Part shown: positions 17,537 to 27,503 of the stretch, piece by piece
Layout: each line of letters opens with the position of its first letter
How positions within the stretch are numbered: the stretch's first letter is position 1
Source of the DNA: Amycolatopsis sp. FBCC-B4732
Lineage (GTDB): Bacteria; Actinomycetota; Actinomycetes; Mycobacteriales; Pseudonocardiaceae
Assembly (NCBI RefSeq): GCF_023008405.1
Contig: NZ_CP095376.1
Coordinates: 3,186,001 to 3,250,000 of the forward strand
DNA: 64,000 bases
Reading direction: 5' to 3'
Translations under genes and position numbers: made by a program
Notes under the pieces: generated by a model
What the model was told of the DNA's origin: nothing
The model's input: only the letters and a program-made list of their open reading frames with translations
Database searches by the model: none

Positions 17537-17902
17537 CTACCCCCTCGTCAGCAGTTCCAGGTTGTGGCCGTCCGGGTCTTCGAAGTAGACCCCGCGGCCG
17601 CCGTCGAGGCCGTTGACTTCGCCGGCCCGCTCGTGGAACGGGTCCGCCCAGTAGGTGATCCCGGCCCGCTCGATCCGCGCCAGCGCGGCGTCGAAGTCGT
17701 CCTCGTCCACCAGGAACGCGTAGTGCTGGCTGGTCACCCGGTCCACCCGCAGGTAGTCGAGCGTGACGCCGTTCGCGAGCCGGATCGGCACGAACGGCCC
17801 GGTCACCGGGCCCACCTCCAGGCCGAGCACGCCGGCCAGGAACCCCGCCGACTTCTCCCGGTCCGTGGCGCACACGATCGTGTGGTTCAGTTCGACGCCC
17901 AT
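17537..17902 (-). CDS. VOC superfamily (glyoxalase/bleomycin-resistance) protein
   Basis: 121-residue vicinal-oxygen-chelate protein. It has two beta-alpha-beta-beta-beta modules with potential metal ligands His7 (L-N-H-T-I-V), the His of S-Q-H-Y-A-F-L-V, and the Glu of H-N-L-E-L-L after F-E-D-P-D-G. The GTG/ATG choice is clear: the ATG at 17902 shares one base with the stop of the upstream SnoaL gene (TGATG). Members include lyases, dioxygenases and resistance proteins; which applies here is not determined. Confidence 0.85.
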   Translation of the reverse strand: MGVELNHTIVCATDREKSAGFLAGVLGLEVGPVTGPFVPIRLANGVTLDYLRVDRVTSQHYAFLVDEDDFDAALARIERAGITYWADPFHERAGEVNGLDGGRGVYFEDPDGHNLELLTRG

Positions 17903-18303
17903 CACCGCTCCCCGGCCGGGGCGAACGGCGGCGGCCCGCCGATCGGGCTCAGGTGCATGCCGGCCAGGCGCCAGCGGTCGTCGTCGCGGACCAGGATGTG
18001 CGTGGCGCGGAACCGGCCGTTCACCGGGTTCCCGCGGTGCCGGGCGACCTGGTCGTGCACGCCGATCGCGAGGGCGGTCGTGCCGAAGTCGCGGACCTCG
18101 ACCTCGTCCCACGTCAGCTTCTCGGTCACCAGGTCCCCGCCGCCGTAGCGCGCGAGCCACTGCTCCCGGTCCAGGACGAAACCCAGCGGGCCGACGAGGC
18201 GGAACCCGTCGACGACCAGGCCGGCCAGTACTCCGGTGTCGCCCCGCTCCTCGGCCGCGGCCCAGACCCGGCCGAACTCGCGGACCTGCTCTTCGGTGCT
18301 CAT
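17902..18303 (-). CDS. SnoaL-like/DUF4440 (NTF2 fold) protein
   Basis: 133-residue protein of the NTF2/SnoaL-like fold: helical N-terminus (E-Q-V-R-E-F-G-R-V-W-A-A-A-E), then strands ending in R-F-R-A-T-H-I-L-V and R-W-R-L-A-G-M-H-L-S. Family members are ketosteroid-isomerase-like enzymes or small-molecule binders. First gene of the SnoaL-VOC-LLM unit; the ATG at 18303 lies next to the shared promoter with the MarR gene. The TGATG overlap with the VOC gene indicates coupling. Confidence 0.8.
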   Translation of the reverse strand: MSTEEQVREFGRVWAAAEERGDTGVLAGLVVDGFRLVGPLGFVLDREQWLARYGGGDLVTEKLTWDEVEVRDFGTTALAIGVHDQVARHRGNPVNGRFRATHILVRDDDRWRLAGMHLSPIGGPPPFAPAGER

Positions 18304-18341
18304 CGTGCTCCCCTTCCGGCTACCGGTTGACGAGCACAACG

Positions 18342-18353
18342 TTAGATATCTAA
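18342..18353. promoter_or_regulatory. Putative MarR operator between divergent genes
   Basis: TTAGATATCTAA is a perfect 12-bp palindrome, very AT-rich for this genome, centred between the SnoaL unit (start 18303) and the MarR gene. Near-matching AACG and CGTT flank it. A TTGACG hexamer at 18327-18332 could be the -35 of the MarR gene. Size and symmetry fit a MarR dimer site controlling both directions. Confidence 0.55.
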
Positions 18354-18405
18354 TCGTTCGATGTCAAACGCTTAGAGTTCGATGCATCTGCGGTACGGTC
18401 CCCCC

Positions 18406-18837
18406 GTGCCCCAACCCACCACCACCCCCATCGGCGTCGTCCTCGCCCGCACCGCCAAAACCGCCGGCCGCGCCTTCGACCAGGCCCTCGCCACCGCCGG
18501 CGGCTCCCAACCCGTCTGGCAGATCCTCATCTCCCTCAAAACCCGCACCGTCGCCAACCAGCGCGAACTCGCCGACGCCGTCGGCATCCAAGGCGCCACC
18601 CTCACCCACCACCTCAACGCCATGGAAACCACCGGCCTCGTCACCCGCCGCCGCGACCCCGAAAACCGCCGCGTCCACCTCGTCGAACTCACCGAAGACG
18701 GCGAACAGCTCTTCCACCGCCTCGCCACCGCCGCCATCGCCCACGACCAACGCATGCGAAAAGGCCTGTCCGACGCCGAAATCACCCAGCTCGCCGACCT
18801 CCTCCACCGCCTGGCGGCGAACGTCACCGACAACTGA
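18406..18837 (+). CDS. MarR family transcriptional regulator
   Basis: Winged-helix regulator of about 143 residues. The recognition region Q-R-E-L-A-D-A-V-G-I-Q-G-A-T-L-T-H-H-L-N-A-M-E is followed by the wing R-R-R-D-P-E-N-R-R (split here for length). Flanking helices give the MarR dimer. The GTG at 18406 is preferred as start; an in-frame ATG at 18382 would add eight residues. Divergent from the SnoaL-VOC-LLM unit with a palindrome between, so it probably represses that unit and itself in response to a ligand. Confidence 0.85.
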   Translation: MPQPTTTPIGVVLARTAKTAGRAFDQALATAGGSQPVWQILISLKTRTVANQRELADAVGIQGATLTHHLNAMETTGLVTRRRDPENRRVHLVELTEDGEQLFHRLATAAIAHDQRMRKGLSDAEITQLADLLHRLAANVTDN

Positions 18838-18919
18838 AAAGCGAACTGTGACAAACGGGGCCTCGCCCCGGCCGAGGGCTTCGCCACCCGGACCCCCAAA
18901 GCGATCCTCACAACAGTGA

Positions 18920-19981
<1,062 letters not shown>

Positions 19982-19996
19982 GCCCACGCACACCCC

Positions 19997-20029
19997 AAGG
20001 GCCGCCGTCCACACCGGACGGCGGCCCTT
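19997..20029. terminator. Hairpin terminator after mdh
   Basis: A perfect 14-bp stem (AAGGGCCGCCGTCC and its inverse) with a 5-nt loop begins 15 nt after the mdh stop and ends in TTT. It has the form of an intrinsic terminator. Confidence 0.85.
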
Positions 20030-20104
20030 TCGCGTCCCGCGAACACCGCACGCCCACAGCGAAACCCACCCCGCCACGAGCAACCCCGGCCCTAACGTCG
20101 GCCC

Positions 20105-20701
20105 ATGACCCTTCTCGCCCTACCCGACATGCACACCCCCAACCAAGCCCCCGACGAATCCGTCTACCAGCAGCTCCTGCGCGACCGCATCGTCTTCCTC
20201 GGCTCCGAAGTCAACGACGAAGTCGCCAACCGGATCATCGCCCAGCTGCTCCTCCTCGCCGCCGACGACCCCGCCAAGGACATCACCTTCTACATCAACT
20301 CTCCCGGCGGTAGCGTCACCGCCGGGATGGCCATCTACGACACCATGCAGCTCGTCAAACCCGACGTCTCCACCTGGGGCCTCGGCTTCGTCGCCTCCAT
20401 GGGCCAGTTCCTGCTCTCCTCCGGCACCCCCGGCAAGCGCTACCTCCTGCCCAACACCCGCATCGTCATGCACCAGCCCTCCGCCGGCATCGGCGGCGCC
20501 GCCACCGACATCGCCATCCAGGCCGCCGTCTTCGGCAAGATGAAACACCGCATCGCCCAGATCACCGCCGCCCAGACCGGGCAGACCGTCGAACGCATCA
20601 CCGCCGACGCCGACCGCGACCGCTGGTTCGACGCCGACGAAGCCCTCACCTACGGCTTCGTCGACCACATCGTCACCCACGAGCGCACCGCGACCGCCTG
20701 A
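20105..20701 (+). CDS. clpP: ClpP-type ATP-dependent protease proteolytic subunit
   Basis: 198-residue serine protease subunit that forms the Clp barrel. The catalytic triad is visible: Ser98 in F-V-A-S-M-G-Q, His123 in V-M-H-Q-P-S-A-G, and Asp172 in D-A-D-R-D-R-W-F. The oxyanion segment S-P-G-G-S-V-T-A-G is present. It stands alone rather than beside a second clpP, clpX or tig, so it is probably an additional paralogue rather than the housekeeping clpP1P2 pair. Its partner ATPase is not in the window. Confidence 0.93.
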   Translation: MTLLALPDMHTPNQAPDESVYQQLLRDRIVFLGSEVNDEVANRIIAQLLLLAADDPAKDITFYINSPGGSVTAGMAIYDTMQLVKPDVSTWGLGFVASMGQFLLSSGTPGKRYLLPNTRIVMHQPSAGIGGAATDIAIQAAVFGKMKHRIAQITAAQTGQTVERITADADRDRWFDADEALTYGFVDHIVTHERTATA

Positions 20702-20770
20702 CAGCGGGACGGCGGGGAATGCCAGCCCGCTGTGCGTTCCCCGCCAGCCACCCCCGCCACGCTCGACCGC

Positions 20771-21451
20771 ATGACGATCACCTTGAAGCCCCACAGCACC
20801 GTGCTCTTCACCGGCGACTCCATCACCGACCTCTGGCGCCCCGAAGGCGAAGACCGCTGCGCCTACCCCGCACTGGCCGCCGGCGAATGGTGCTTCCGCC
20901 ACCCCAGCCGCCCCATCACCTGGCGTAACACCGCCCACGCCGGCAACACCGTGCCCGACCTCGAAGCCCGCTGGCGCACCGACGTCCTCGACGCCCGCCC
21001 CGACCTGGTCTCGATCCTCGTCGGCGTCAACGACAACGGACGCCACACCTTCCACCCGCACGTACCCGAGGTCTCCGCGGACGAGTTCGCGGCGGGCTAC
21101 GACCGCCTGCTCGCACCCCTCGCCGCCACCGGCACGCAGCTGATCCTCATCGAACCGTTCCTCATCCCGGTCCACGGCGACGTCGAAGCCGGGATCCACC
21201 GCGCGGGCGAAGCCGAAGAGGTGATCATCGGCGACGACGTCCGCCAGGCGTGGCGGGCCGGCCTCGACCCCAAGATCCGGGCCGTGCGGGAACTGGCCCA
21301 CGAGTACGGCGCCGCCCTGCTGGCCGCCGACCGCATGTTCGCCGAACTCAGCGCGGCGGCCGGGGCCGAACACTGGTCCGAGGACGGTGTACACCCGACA
21401 CCGGCCGGCCACGGCGCACTAGCGCAAGCCTGGCTCGACCTGGTGGCCTAG
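20771..21451 (+). CDS. SGNH/GDSL family hydrolase
   Basis: 226-residue esterase/lipase of the SGNH superfamily with all four blocks: Ser in F-T-G-D-S-I-T-D (block I), Gly in H-A-G-N-T-V, Asn in V-G-V-N-D-N-G, and the D-x-x-H pair in E-D-G-V-H-P-T-P-A-G-H. No signal peptide is present from the ATG at 20771. A slightly longer in-frame reading exists but adds only Pro/Ala residues. It would deacylate or de-esterify a cytoplasmic substrate, possibly an acetylated sugar. Confidence 0.88.
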   Translation: MTITLKPHSTVLFTGDSITDLWRPEGEDRCAYPALAAGEWCFRHPSRPITWRNTAHAGNTVPDLEARWRTDVLDARPDLVSILVGVNDNGRHTFHPHVPEVSADEFAAGYDRLLAPLAATGTQLILIEPFLIPVHGDVEAGIHRAGEAEEVIIGDDVRQAWRAGLDPKIRAVRELAHEYGAALLAADRMFAELSAAAGAEHWSEDGVHPTPAGHGALAQAWLDLVA

Positions 21452-21493
21452 GCAACCTCCCTCGTCGTTGCTCTTTTGGGATGTAGGAAAAGC

Positions 21494-21531
21494 ACTGCGG
21501 GGCTGGTTTTTCGAAAAACCAGCCCCGCAGT
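21494..21531. terminator. 38-bp perfect palindrome, bidirectional terminator
   Basis: The arms run outward from a TTTTTCGAAAAA centre (21507-21518) through GGCTGG/CCAGCC to ACTGC/GCAGT, 19 bp each side without mismatch. It lies between the convergent SGNH and M3 peptidase genes, so it can stop transcription from both. A second small repeat, GTATA (21530-21534) with TATAC (21541-21545), follows. Confidence 0.85.
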
Positions 21532-21555
21532 ATAGGACGTTATACAGTTGAAGAG

Positions 21556-23610
21556 TCAGACTCCGCCGAGACCGCGGCGGGCGAGCAGTGGCTCGATCTC
21601 CGGGTCGCGGCCGCGGAACGCCCGGAAGGCGTCCATCGGGTCGATGCTGCCTCCCCGGCCCAGCAGGGTGCGGCGGAAGTGGTCGCCGTTCTCGCGGGTC
21701 AGTCCCCCGCTCTCCCGGAACCACTGGACGGTGTCGGCGTCGAGGACTTCGCTCCAGATGTAGGAGTAGTACCCGGCGCTGTAGCCGCCGCTGAAGATGT
21801 GCGCGAAGTAGGTCGTGCGGTAGCGCGGCGGGATCGCCTCGACGGCCACGCCGGCCTTCACCAGCGCGTCGGTCTCGAACCGCTGCACCTCTCCCACCCG
21901 GTCGTCGACGCCGAGGCCGTGCCAGGCCTGGTCGAGCAGCGACGCCGCGAGGTACTCGGTGGTGGCGAAGCCTTCGCCGTACTGCTGGGCGGCGAGGAGC
22001 TTGTCGACCTGCTCCTGCGGCAGGGCTTCGCCCGTCTCGTGGTGCTTGGCGTAGTTGGCCAGCACCTCCGGCCACAGCATCCACATCTCGTTGACCTGCG
22101 ACGGGTATTCGACGAAGTCGCGCGGGACGTTGGTACCGGAGAACGTCGGGTAGCGGACCGACGAAACCAGCGCGTGCAGGGCGTGGCCGAACTCGTGGAA
22201 CGCCGTGACGACCTCGTCGAAGGTCAGCAGGGTCGGCTCCCCCGCCGGCGGCTTGCCGACGTTGAGGACGTTCACCACGACCGTCTTGCGGTCCAGCAGC
22301 TGCGACTGGTCGACGAAGGTGTTCATCCAGGCGCCGCCGCGCTTGGCGTCGCGGGCGTAGAGGTCGAGCAGGTACAGGCCGAGCGCGGTGCCGTCGGCGT
22401 CGAAGACCTCGAAGGTCCGGACCTCCGGGTGGTACTTCGGGAGGTCGTGCCGCTCGGTGATGGTCAGGCCGTAGAGCTTGCTCGCGGCGAAGAAGACACC
22501 GTCGAGGTAGACGCGGTCGGCCTCGAAGTAGGGCCGCAGGGCCTCGGTGTCGACGTCGAAGCGCTCACGGCGGACCTGGGCGGCGTAGAAGGGCCAGTCC
22601 GACGGGCGCAGCTTCGCGCCCGGCACGTCGGCTTCCAGCAGCTGCTGCAGCTCCGCGGCTTCGGCGCGGGCGTTCGCGACCGCGGCGGGCGCCAGCCGCT
22701 CGAGGAGCCCGGCCGCGGCTTCCGCCGTCTTGGCCGTCTCGTCGGCGATGACGTACGCCGCATGGTTCGGGTAGCCCAGCAACGCGGCGCGCTCGGCGCG
22801 GAGGCGGACGATCTCGGCGACGACGCCGTTGTTGTCGAAGTCGTTGCCGCTGTTGCCCCGCGCCATCGACGCGGCGTGGATCCGCTCGCGGACGTCGCGG
22901 TCGCGCAGCGTTTCCAGCGGCGAGGCCTGGCTCGTCGGCAGGGTCAGCGGGATGACGTACTTGCCGTCCTCACCGCGGGCGGCCGCCGCCTCGGCCGCGG
23001 TGGCGATCGCGCCCTCGCCGAACCCGGCCAGCTCCGCCCGGTCCCCGATGACGACGGCGAGCTCGTTGGTGTCCTTCAGCAGGTTCTGCTGGAACTTCGT
23101 CTGCAGCGTGGACAGCTGCGCGTTCAGCTCCCGCAGCCGGGCCTGCTCGGCCTCGCCGAGCCCGGCGCCGGCGCGGCTGAAGTCCAGGTGCCGTCGTTCG
23201 AGCAGCCGTCGCGACTCCCCGTCCAGGCCGAGCTCGTCCCGCTTCGCGTGCAGGACGTCGATGCGGGCGAACAGCTTCGGGTTCAGGTGGATCGCGTCGT
23301 GGTGGGCCGCCAGCTTCGGTGCGAACTCCGCCTGGATGGCCTGGATCTCGTCGGTGCTGTTGGAGCCGGACAGGTTGTAGAACACGCTCGCCACGCGGCT
23401 CAGCAGCTCGCCCGCGCGCTCGAGGGCGACGACGGTGTTGTCGAACGTCGGCTCGGCGTCCTGCGCCGCGATCTGCTCGATCTCCGCGGCGTGCTCCGCC
23501 AGCCCGGCCTCGAACGCGGGCCGGTAGTGCTCGTCGGCGATCCGGTCGAAGGGCGGCAGGGCGTAGGGCAGCTCGCTGGGTGCGGCGAACGGGTTGTCCG
23601 GCGAAATCAT
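21556..23610 (-). CDS. M3 family oligopeptidase (Dcp/oligopeptidase A type)
   Basis: 684-residue cytoplasmic zinc oligopeptidase of family M3. The metal-binding H-E-F-G-H-A-L-H motif lies near residue 472, with the third ligand Glu in the following helix region. N-terminal L-P-P-F-D-R-I and the long helical N-domain match peptidyl-dipeptidase Dcp and oligopeptidase A. The ATG at 23610 is chosen, with an AGGAG about 10 nt upstream; a GTG at 23652 is possible. It degrades short peptides released by proteases. Confidence 0.93.
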   Translation of the reverse strand: MISPDNPFAAPSELPYALPPFDRIADEHYRPAFEAGLAEHAAEIEQIAAQDAEPTFDNTVVALERAGELLSRVASVFYNLSGSNSTDEIQAIQAEFAPKLAAHHDAIHLNPKLFARIDVLHAKRDELGLDGESRRLLERRHLDFSRAGAGLGEAEQARLRELNAQLSTLQTKFQQNLLKDTNELAVVIGDRAELAGFGEGAIATAAEAAAARGEDGKYVIPLTLPTSQASPLETLRDRDVRERIHAASMARGNSGNDFDNNGVVAEIVRLRAERAALLGYPNHAAYVIADETAKTAEAAAGLLERLAPAAVANARAEAAELQQLLEADVPGAKLRPSDWPFYAAQVRRERFDVDTEALRPYFEADRVYLDGVFFAASKLYGLTITERHDLPKYHPEVRTFEVFDADGTALGLYLLDLYARDAKRGGAWMNTFVDQSQLLDRKTVVVNVLNVGKPPAGEPTLLTFDEVVTAFHEFGHALHALVSSVRYPTFSGTNVPRDFVEYPSQVNEMWMLWPEVLANYAKHHETGEALPQEQVDKLLAAQQYGEGFATTEYLAASLLDQAWHGLGVDDRVGEVQRFETDALVKAGVAVEAIPPRYRTTYFAHIFSGGYSAGYYSYIWSEVLDADTVQWFRESGGLTRENGDHFRRTLLGRGGSIDPMDAFRAFRGRDPEIEPLLARRGLGGV

Positions 23611-23703
23611 CGGCGCAGGCTCCTGGTCGGGTGGGGCACTCGGTCCCGCCACCCTACGTGTTCCGCCGTCGCCGATGTCAGCGCTTTCCGGAGGTGGCCA
23701 AGC

Positions 23704-24432
23704 TCACGGCCCGGTGGTACCACCGACGACGGCGTCGCTGCTCGACGCGGCCTTTTTGCCCCGTTTCGGCTTGCGTTCCGGCTTCGGTTCCGGCGGCACG
23801 ATGCCGCGCAGATCGCCCCCGTGGTCGTTGACCCGCATGACGAACGGCCGCGTCTCGGTGTAGCGCACGACCGAGATGGACGCCGGGTCGACGACGATCC
23901 GCTGGAAGGCGTCGAGGTGCTGCCCGAGCGCGTCGGCGAGGATGGACTTGATCACGTCCCCGTGGCTGCACAGGAGCCACACGGCGTGGTCACCGTGCTC
24001 GGCGGTGATCCGCCGGTCGTGCGCCCGCACGGCGGCGACCGAGCGCGCCTGCATCTGCGCGAGGCCCTCGCCACCGGGGAAGACCGCGGCCGAAGCGTGC
24101 GCCTGCACGACCCGCCAGAGCGGTTCCTTCGCCAGGTGCTTGAGCTCCTTGCCGGTCCAGTCGCCGTAGTCCACTTCGGACAGCCCGGGCTCGATGGTCT
24201 TCCCGAGGCTCCGGGCGGCGGCCAGCGGGCCGACGGTCTGCTTGCACCGCAGCATCGGCGAGACGACGAGCGCGGAAAGCGGCACCCCGTCGAGCCGTTC
24301 GACTAGCTTCTCCGCCTGGGCTCGGCCGGTGTCGTCGAGGTTCACCTTCGGGGAGCGCCCGGCGAGGATGCCGGAACCGTTGGCCGTCGACTTGCCGTGC
24401 CGGAGGAGGATCACCGTACTCACGGGACCCAC
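23704..24432 (-). CDS. Histidine phosphatase family protein (MSMEG_4193-type phosphoglycerate-mutase fold)
   Basis: Cytoplasmic phosphatase of the histidine phosphatase superfamily, 242 residues. The phospho-acceptor motif is L-L-R-H-G-K-S near residue 12, Arg lies in S-P-M-L-R-C-K-Q-T, the acid Glu in L-S-E-V-D-Y-G-D-W, and the second His in L-C-S-H-G-D-V. The C-terminus is a Lys/Pro/Ser-rich, probably disordered tail of about 30 residues. Starts are GTG codons: 24432 or, with better GGGTGGG spacing, 24423. The substrate is not evident. It lies downstream of uppP, separated by a hairpin. Confidence 0.87.
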   Translation of the reverse strand: MGPVSTVILLRHGKSTANGSGILAGRSPKVNLDDTGRAQAEKLVERLDGVPLSALVVSPMLRCKQTVGPLAAARSLGKTIEPGLSEVDYGDWTGKELKHLAKEPLWRVVQAHASAAVFPGGEGLAQMQARSVAAVRAHDRRITAEHGDHAVWLLCSHGDVIKSILADALGQHLDAFQRIVVDPASISVVRYTETRPFVMRVNDHGGDLRGIVPPEPKPERKPKRGKKAASSSDAVVGGTTGP

Positions 24433-24436
24433 CCTA

Positions 24437-24464
24437 CGTGGGGGCCGATCACCCGGCCCCCACG
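24437..24464. terminator. Hairpin between uppP and the histidine phosphatase gene
   Basis: CGTGGGGGCCG and CGGCCCCCACG form an 11-bp stem with a 6-nt loop, 11 nt downstream of the uppP stop on the minus strand. Confidence 0.65.
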
Positions 24465-24474
24465 CGGGCGCCGC

Positions 24475-25317
24475 TCAGTGGCCGACCGGGCCCGCGTTCG
24501 GGTCCAGCGCGCCGGTGAAGATCAGCACGAACAGCAGCACGCCCAGCGCCAGCCGGTACACCACGAACGGCACGAAGCTGCGCTTCTTGATGTAGGCCAT
24601 CAGCCACGCGATCACGATGTACCCCACACCGAACGCCACCAGCGTCGCCAGGATCGTCGGGCCCCACTGGGCCGGTACCTCGCCCGAGCCGATGTCCTTC
24701 AGCTTGTACACGCCCGACCCGAATACCGCCGGCAGCGCCAGCAGGAACGAGTACTCCGCCGCCTCCGCGCGGGTGTAGCCCAGCAGCAGGCCCGCGCTCG
24801 TCGTGCCGCCCGAGCGGGACACGCCCGGGATCAGCGCGAGCGCCTGGGCGAAGCCGAAGCCCAGGCCGTGCGGGACCGTCAGGTGGTCGAGCGTGCGCTC
24901 CTGCTTCCCGATCCGGTCGGCGAGCAGCAGGATCAGGCCGAACACGATCAGCACGCTCGCCGTGATCCGCAGGTCGCGGAACGCGCTGTCGATCTGGTCC
25001 TGCAGCAGCAGGCCCAGCACCACGATCGGCAGCGAGCCGACGATGATCAGCCAGCCCAGGCGGGCGTCCGGGTCGCGGCGCCACTCCGGCTTGGTCAGCG
25101 AGAAGAACCAGGCCCGCAGGATCTTCCCGATCTTCGGGCCGAAGTAGATGATCACCGCCAGCTCGGTGCCGATCTGGGTGACCGCCGTGAACGCCGCGCC
25201 CGGGTCGTCCCAGCCGGCCAGTGCCGCGACGATGCGCAGGTGCGCGCTCGACGAGATCGGCAGGAACTCGGTCAGGCCCTGGACCAGGCCCAGCACAAGT
25301 GCTTCGAACCAGCCCAC
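24475..25317 (-). CDS. uppP: Undecaprenyl-diphosphatase UppP (BacA)
   Basis: Integral membrane phosphatase that recycles undecaprenyl diphosphate to the carrier phosphate used in peptidoglycan synthesis; overexpression of homologues confers bacitracin resistance. 280 residues with about eight hydrophobic segments. The two signature regions are [14 protein letters not shown] near residue 13 and [10 protein letters not shown] near 165. The GTG at 25317 begins 1 nt after the stop of the upstream LLM gene, so the two are cotranscribed. Confidence 0.96.
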   Translation of the reverse strand: MGWFEALVLGLVQGLTEFLPISSSAHLRIVAALAGWDDPGAAFTAVTQIGTELAVIIYFGPKIGKILRAWFFSLTKPEWRRDPDARLGWLIIVGSLPIVVLGLLLQDQIDSAFRDLRITASVLIVFGLILLLADRIGKQERTLDHLTVPHGLGFGFAQALALIPGVSRSGGTTSAGLLLGYTRAEAAEYSFLLALPAVFGSGVYKLKDIGSGEVPAQWGPTILATLVAFGVGYIVIAWLMAYIKKRSFVPFVVYRLALGVLLFVLIFTGALDPNAGPVGH

Positions 25318-25318
25318 G

Positions 25319-26356
25319 TCACGCCACCCCCGCCAGCTCGAGCGCTTCGGCGGCGGTGCGCAGCGCAGCGGCCGGCTCCGGGGTGAACGGCGACACCGAC
25401 AGGGTCGTCACGCCGGCTTCGGCGTATTGGGTCATCTTCTCCGCGATCCGTTCCTTCGGTCCCAGCAGCGACGTCGCGTCGAGGAACTCCAGCGGCACCG
25501 CCGCCATCGCCCCCGCCCGGTCGCCGTCCAGGTACTTGTCCTGCACCTCCGCGGCTTCGGCCGCGAAGCCCATCCGGCAAGCCAGCCGGTTGTAGAAGTT
25601 CTTCTCCTTGCTCCCCATCCCACCCAGGTAGAGGGCCGCGTACCCGCGCACGGCGTCCGCGCACAGCCGCCAATCCTCGCCCGGCACCAGCGGCACCGTC
25701 GGAACGACGTCGAAGCCCTCCAGCGTGCGCCCGGCCCGCTCGGCGCCGGCCCGGATCCGGTCCAGCTGCTCCCCCGCGTGCGCCGGCGAGAAGAACACCG
25801 GCAGCCAGCCGTCGGCGAGCTCGCCGGTCAGCTCCAGGTTCTTCGGGCCGATCGCGGCCAGGTAGAGCGGAAGGTGCTTGCGCGCCGGGCGGACGGTCAG
25901 CCGCAGCGCCTTCCCCGGACCGTCCGGCAGCGGCAGCGTGAAGTGCTCGCCCTCGAACTTCAGGCGCTCGCGCCGCAGCGCCGACCGCACGATCGCCGTG
26001 TACTCCCGGGTGCGCTCCAGCGGCGAATCGAACCGCACGCCGTGCCAGCCCTCCGACACCTGCGGGCCGGACACCCCCAGGCCGAGCCGGAACCGGCCGC
26101 CCGAGAGCGTGTCCAGCGTCGCGGCCGTCATCGCGGTCATCGCCGGCGTCCGCGCCGGGATCTGCAGCACGGCGGCACCGACGTCGATCCGGGACGTCTG
26201 CGCCGCGATCCACGTGAGCACCGTCACCGCGTCCGAGCCGTAGGCCTCCGCCGCCCACACGACGGCGTAGCCGAGGTCGTCCGCCTGTTTCGCCAGGGCC
26301 AGGTTCGCGGGGTCGTTCCCCGCTCCCCAGTAGCCGAGATTGAGTCCGAGTCGCAC
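25319..26356 (-). CDS. LLM-class F420-dependent oxidoreductase (uppP-linked)
   Basis: 345-residue luciferase-like TIM barrel. N-terminal [16 protein letters not shown], then [16 protein letters not shown] and [13 protein letters not shown] place it with F420-dependent reductases. The GTG at 26356 has no competing start. An LLM gene beside uppP is, as I recall, a common actinobacterial arrangement, but the substrate is unknown. Spacing to uppP is 1 nt. Confidence 0.88.
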   Translation of the reverse strand: MRLGLNLGYWGAGNDPANLALAKQADDLGYAVVWAAEAYGSDAVTVLTWIAAQTSRIDVGAAVLQIPARTPAMTAMTAATLDTLSGGRFRLGLGVSGPQVSEGWHGVRFDSPLERTREYTAIVRSALRRERLKFEGEHFTLPLPDGPGKALRLTVRPARKHLPLYLAAIGPKNLELTGELADGWLPVFFSPAHAGEQLDRIRAGAERAGRTLEGFDVVPTVPLVPGEDWRLCADAVRGYAALYLGGMGSKEKNFYNRLACRMGFAAEAAEVQDKYLDGDRAGAMAAVPLEFLDATSLLGPKERIAEKMTQYAEAGVTTLSVSPFTPEPAAALRTAAEALELAGVA

Positions 26357-26443
26357 GGGGCCGAACCCTAACGGGGGCCCTCCGCCGCGACACGACTCAC
26401 CTTGGTCAGGTTCGCCGGGGCCCGCCCACTAGGCTCGGCGGTC

Positions 26444-27412
26444 GTGGAAAAGCGACTGCTCGGCCGCTCGGGACTGCGTGTCTCGCGGATGGCGCTCGGC
26501 ACCATGACCTGGGGTGGCGACACCGACGCGGAGGAAGCGGCCAGCCAGCTGGTCGCCTTCGTCGACGCCGGCGGCACCTTGGTGGACACCGCCGACATCT
26601 ACGGCGAAGGCGAAAGCGAGCGGGTGCTCGGCTCCCTGCTCGGCGACCTCGTCCCCCGCGAAGACGTCGTCATCGCGACGAAGGCGGTCGCCAAGCGCAC
26701 CGACGGCCCGTTCGGCGGCGGCGCCTCCCGCGGCGCCCTGCTCACCGCGCTCGACGGCTCGCTCAAGCGGCTCGGCACCGACCACATCGACCTGTGGCAG
26801 CTGCACGCCTGGGACGGCTGCGTGCCCCTCGCCGAGACCCTCTCCGCCCTCGAATACGCCGTGACCAGCGGAAAGGTCCGCTACGTCGGCGTCTCGAACT
26901 ACGCGGGCTGGCAGCTGGCCACGGCCGCCGCGACCGCATCGGCGGTCGCCCCGATCATTTCGACCCAGGTCGAGTACTCGCTGCTGGAACGCGGCGTCGA
27001 CCGCGAAGTCGTCCCCGCCGCCGACCACCACGGCATCGGGCTGCTGCCCTGGGCGCCGCTCGGCCGCGGCGTGCTGACCGGCAAGTACCGCACCGGCACC
27101 CCCGCCGACTCGCGCGGCGCGAACAGCGCGTACGCCGGCTACGTCGAGCACCACCGCACCGACCGCGCCGCCCGGATCGTGCAGGCGGTCGCCACCGCCG
27201 CCGACGGGCTGGGCACCTCGCCGCTGGCCGTCGCGCTGGCCTGGGTCCGCGACCGGCCGGGTGTCGTCGCCCCGGTCGTCGGCGCGCGGGACACCGGTCA
27301 GCTCACCGGTTCGCTGACCGCCGAAGCCATCACCCTGCCGCCCGCCATCCGGTCCGCGCTCGACGACGTCAGCGCGATCGAAGCCGGCTACCCCGAGCGC
27401 TGGCCGCGGTAG
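26444..27412 (+). CDS. Aldo/keto reductase
   Basis: 322-residue NADPH-dependent reductase of the aldo/keto reductase TIM-barrel family. The catalytic tetrad is visible counting from the GTG at 26444: Asp48 and Tyr53 (V-D-T-A-D-I-Y-G), Lys80 (I-A-T-K) and His121 (Q-L-H-A-W-D). The NADPH-site region (P-W-A-P-L-G-R-G-V-L-T-G-K and V-V-G-A-R) is intact. The GTG is preferred to an in-frame start 14 codons upstream because the family N-terminus begins V-E-K-R-L-L-G-R-S-G-L. It is divergent from the LLM-uppP unit. Confidence 0.9.
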   Translation: MEKRLLGRSGLRVSRMALGTMTWGGDTDAEEAASQLVAFVDAGGTLVDTADIYGEGESERVLGSLLGDLVPREDVVIATKAVAKRTDGPFGGGASRGALLTALDGSLKRLGTDHIDLWQLHAWDGCVPLAETLSALEYAVTSGKVRYVGVSNYAGWQLATAAATASAVAPIISTQVEYSLLERGVDREVVPAADHHGIGLLPWAPLGRGVLTGKYRTGTPADSRGANSAYAGYVEHHRTDRAARIVQAVATAADGLGTSPLAVALAWVRDRPGVVAPVVGARDTGQLTGSLTAEAITLPPAIRSALDDVSAIEAGYPERWPR

Positions 27413-27503
27413 GTGTCTGTTGGGTGACACGGACGTGACGGCAAGGGGATCGAGGAGCATGCTGGTGAAGACCATCCGCCGAGGAACAACCGGAGGCCAC
27501 AGC

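Noticed and set aside
21679..24306. Long plus-strand open frame opposite the M3 peptidase and phosphatase genes
   Set aside because: It crosses two genuine minus-strand genes and has no ribosome binding site or recognisable motif.
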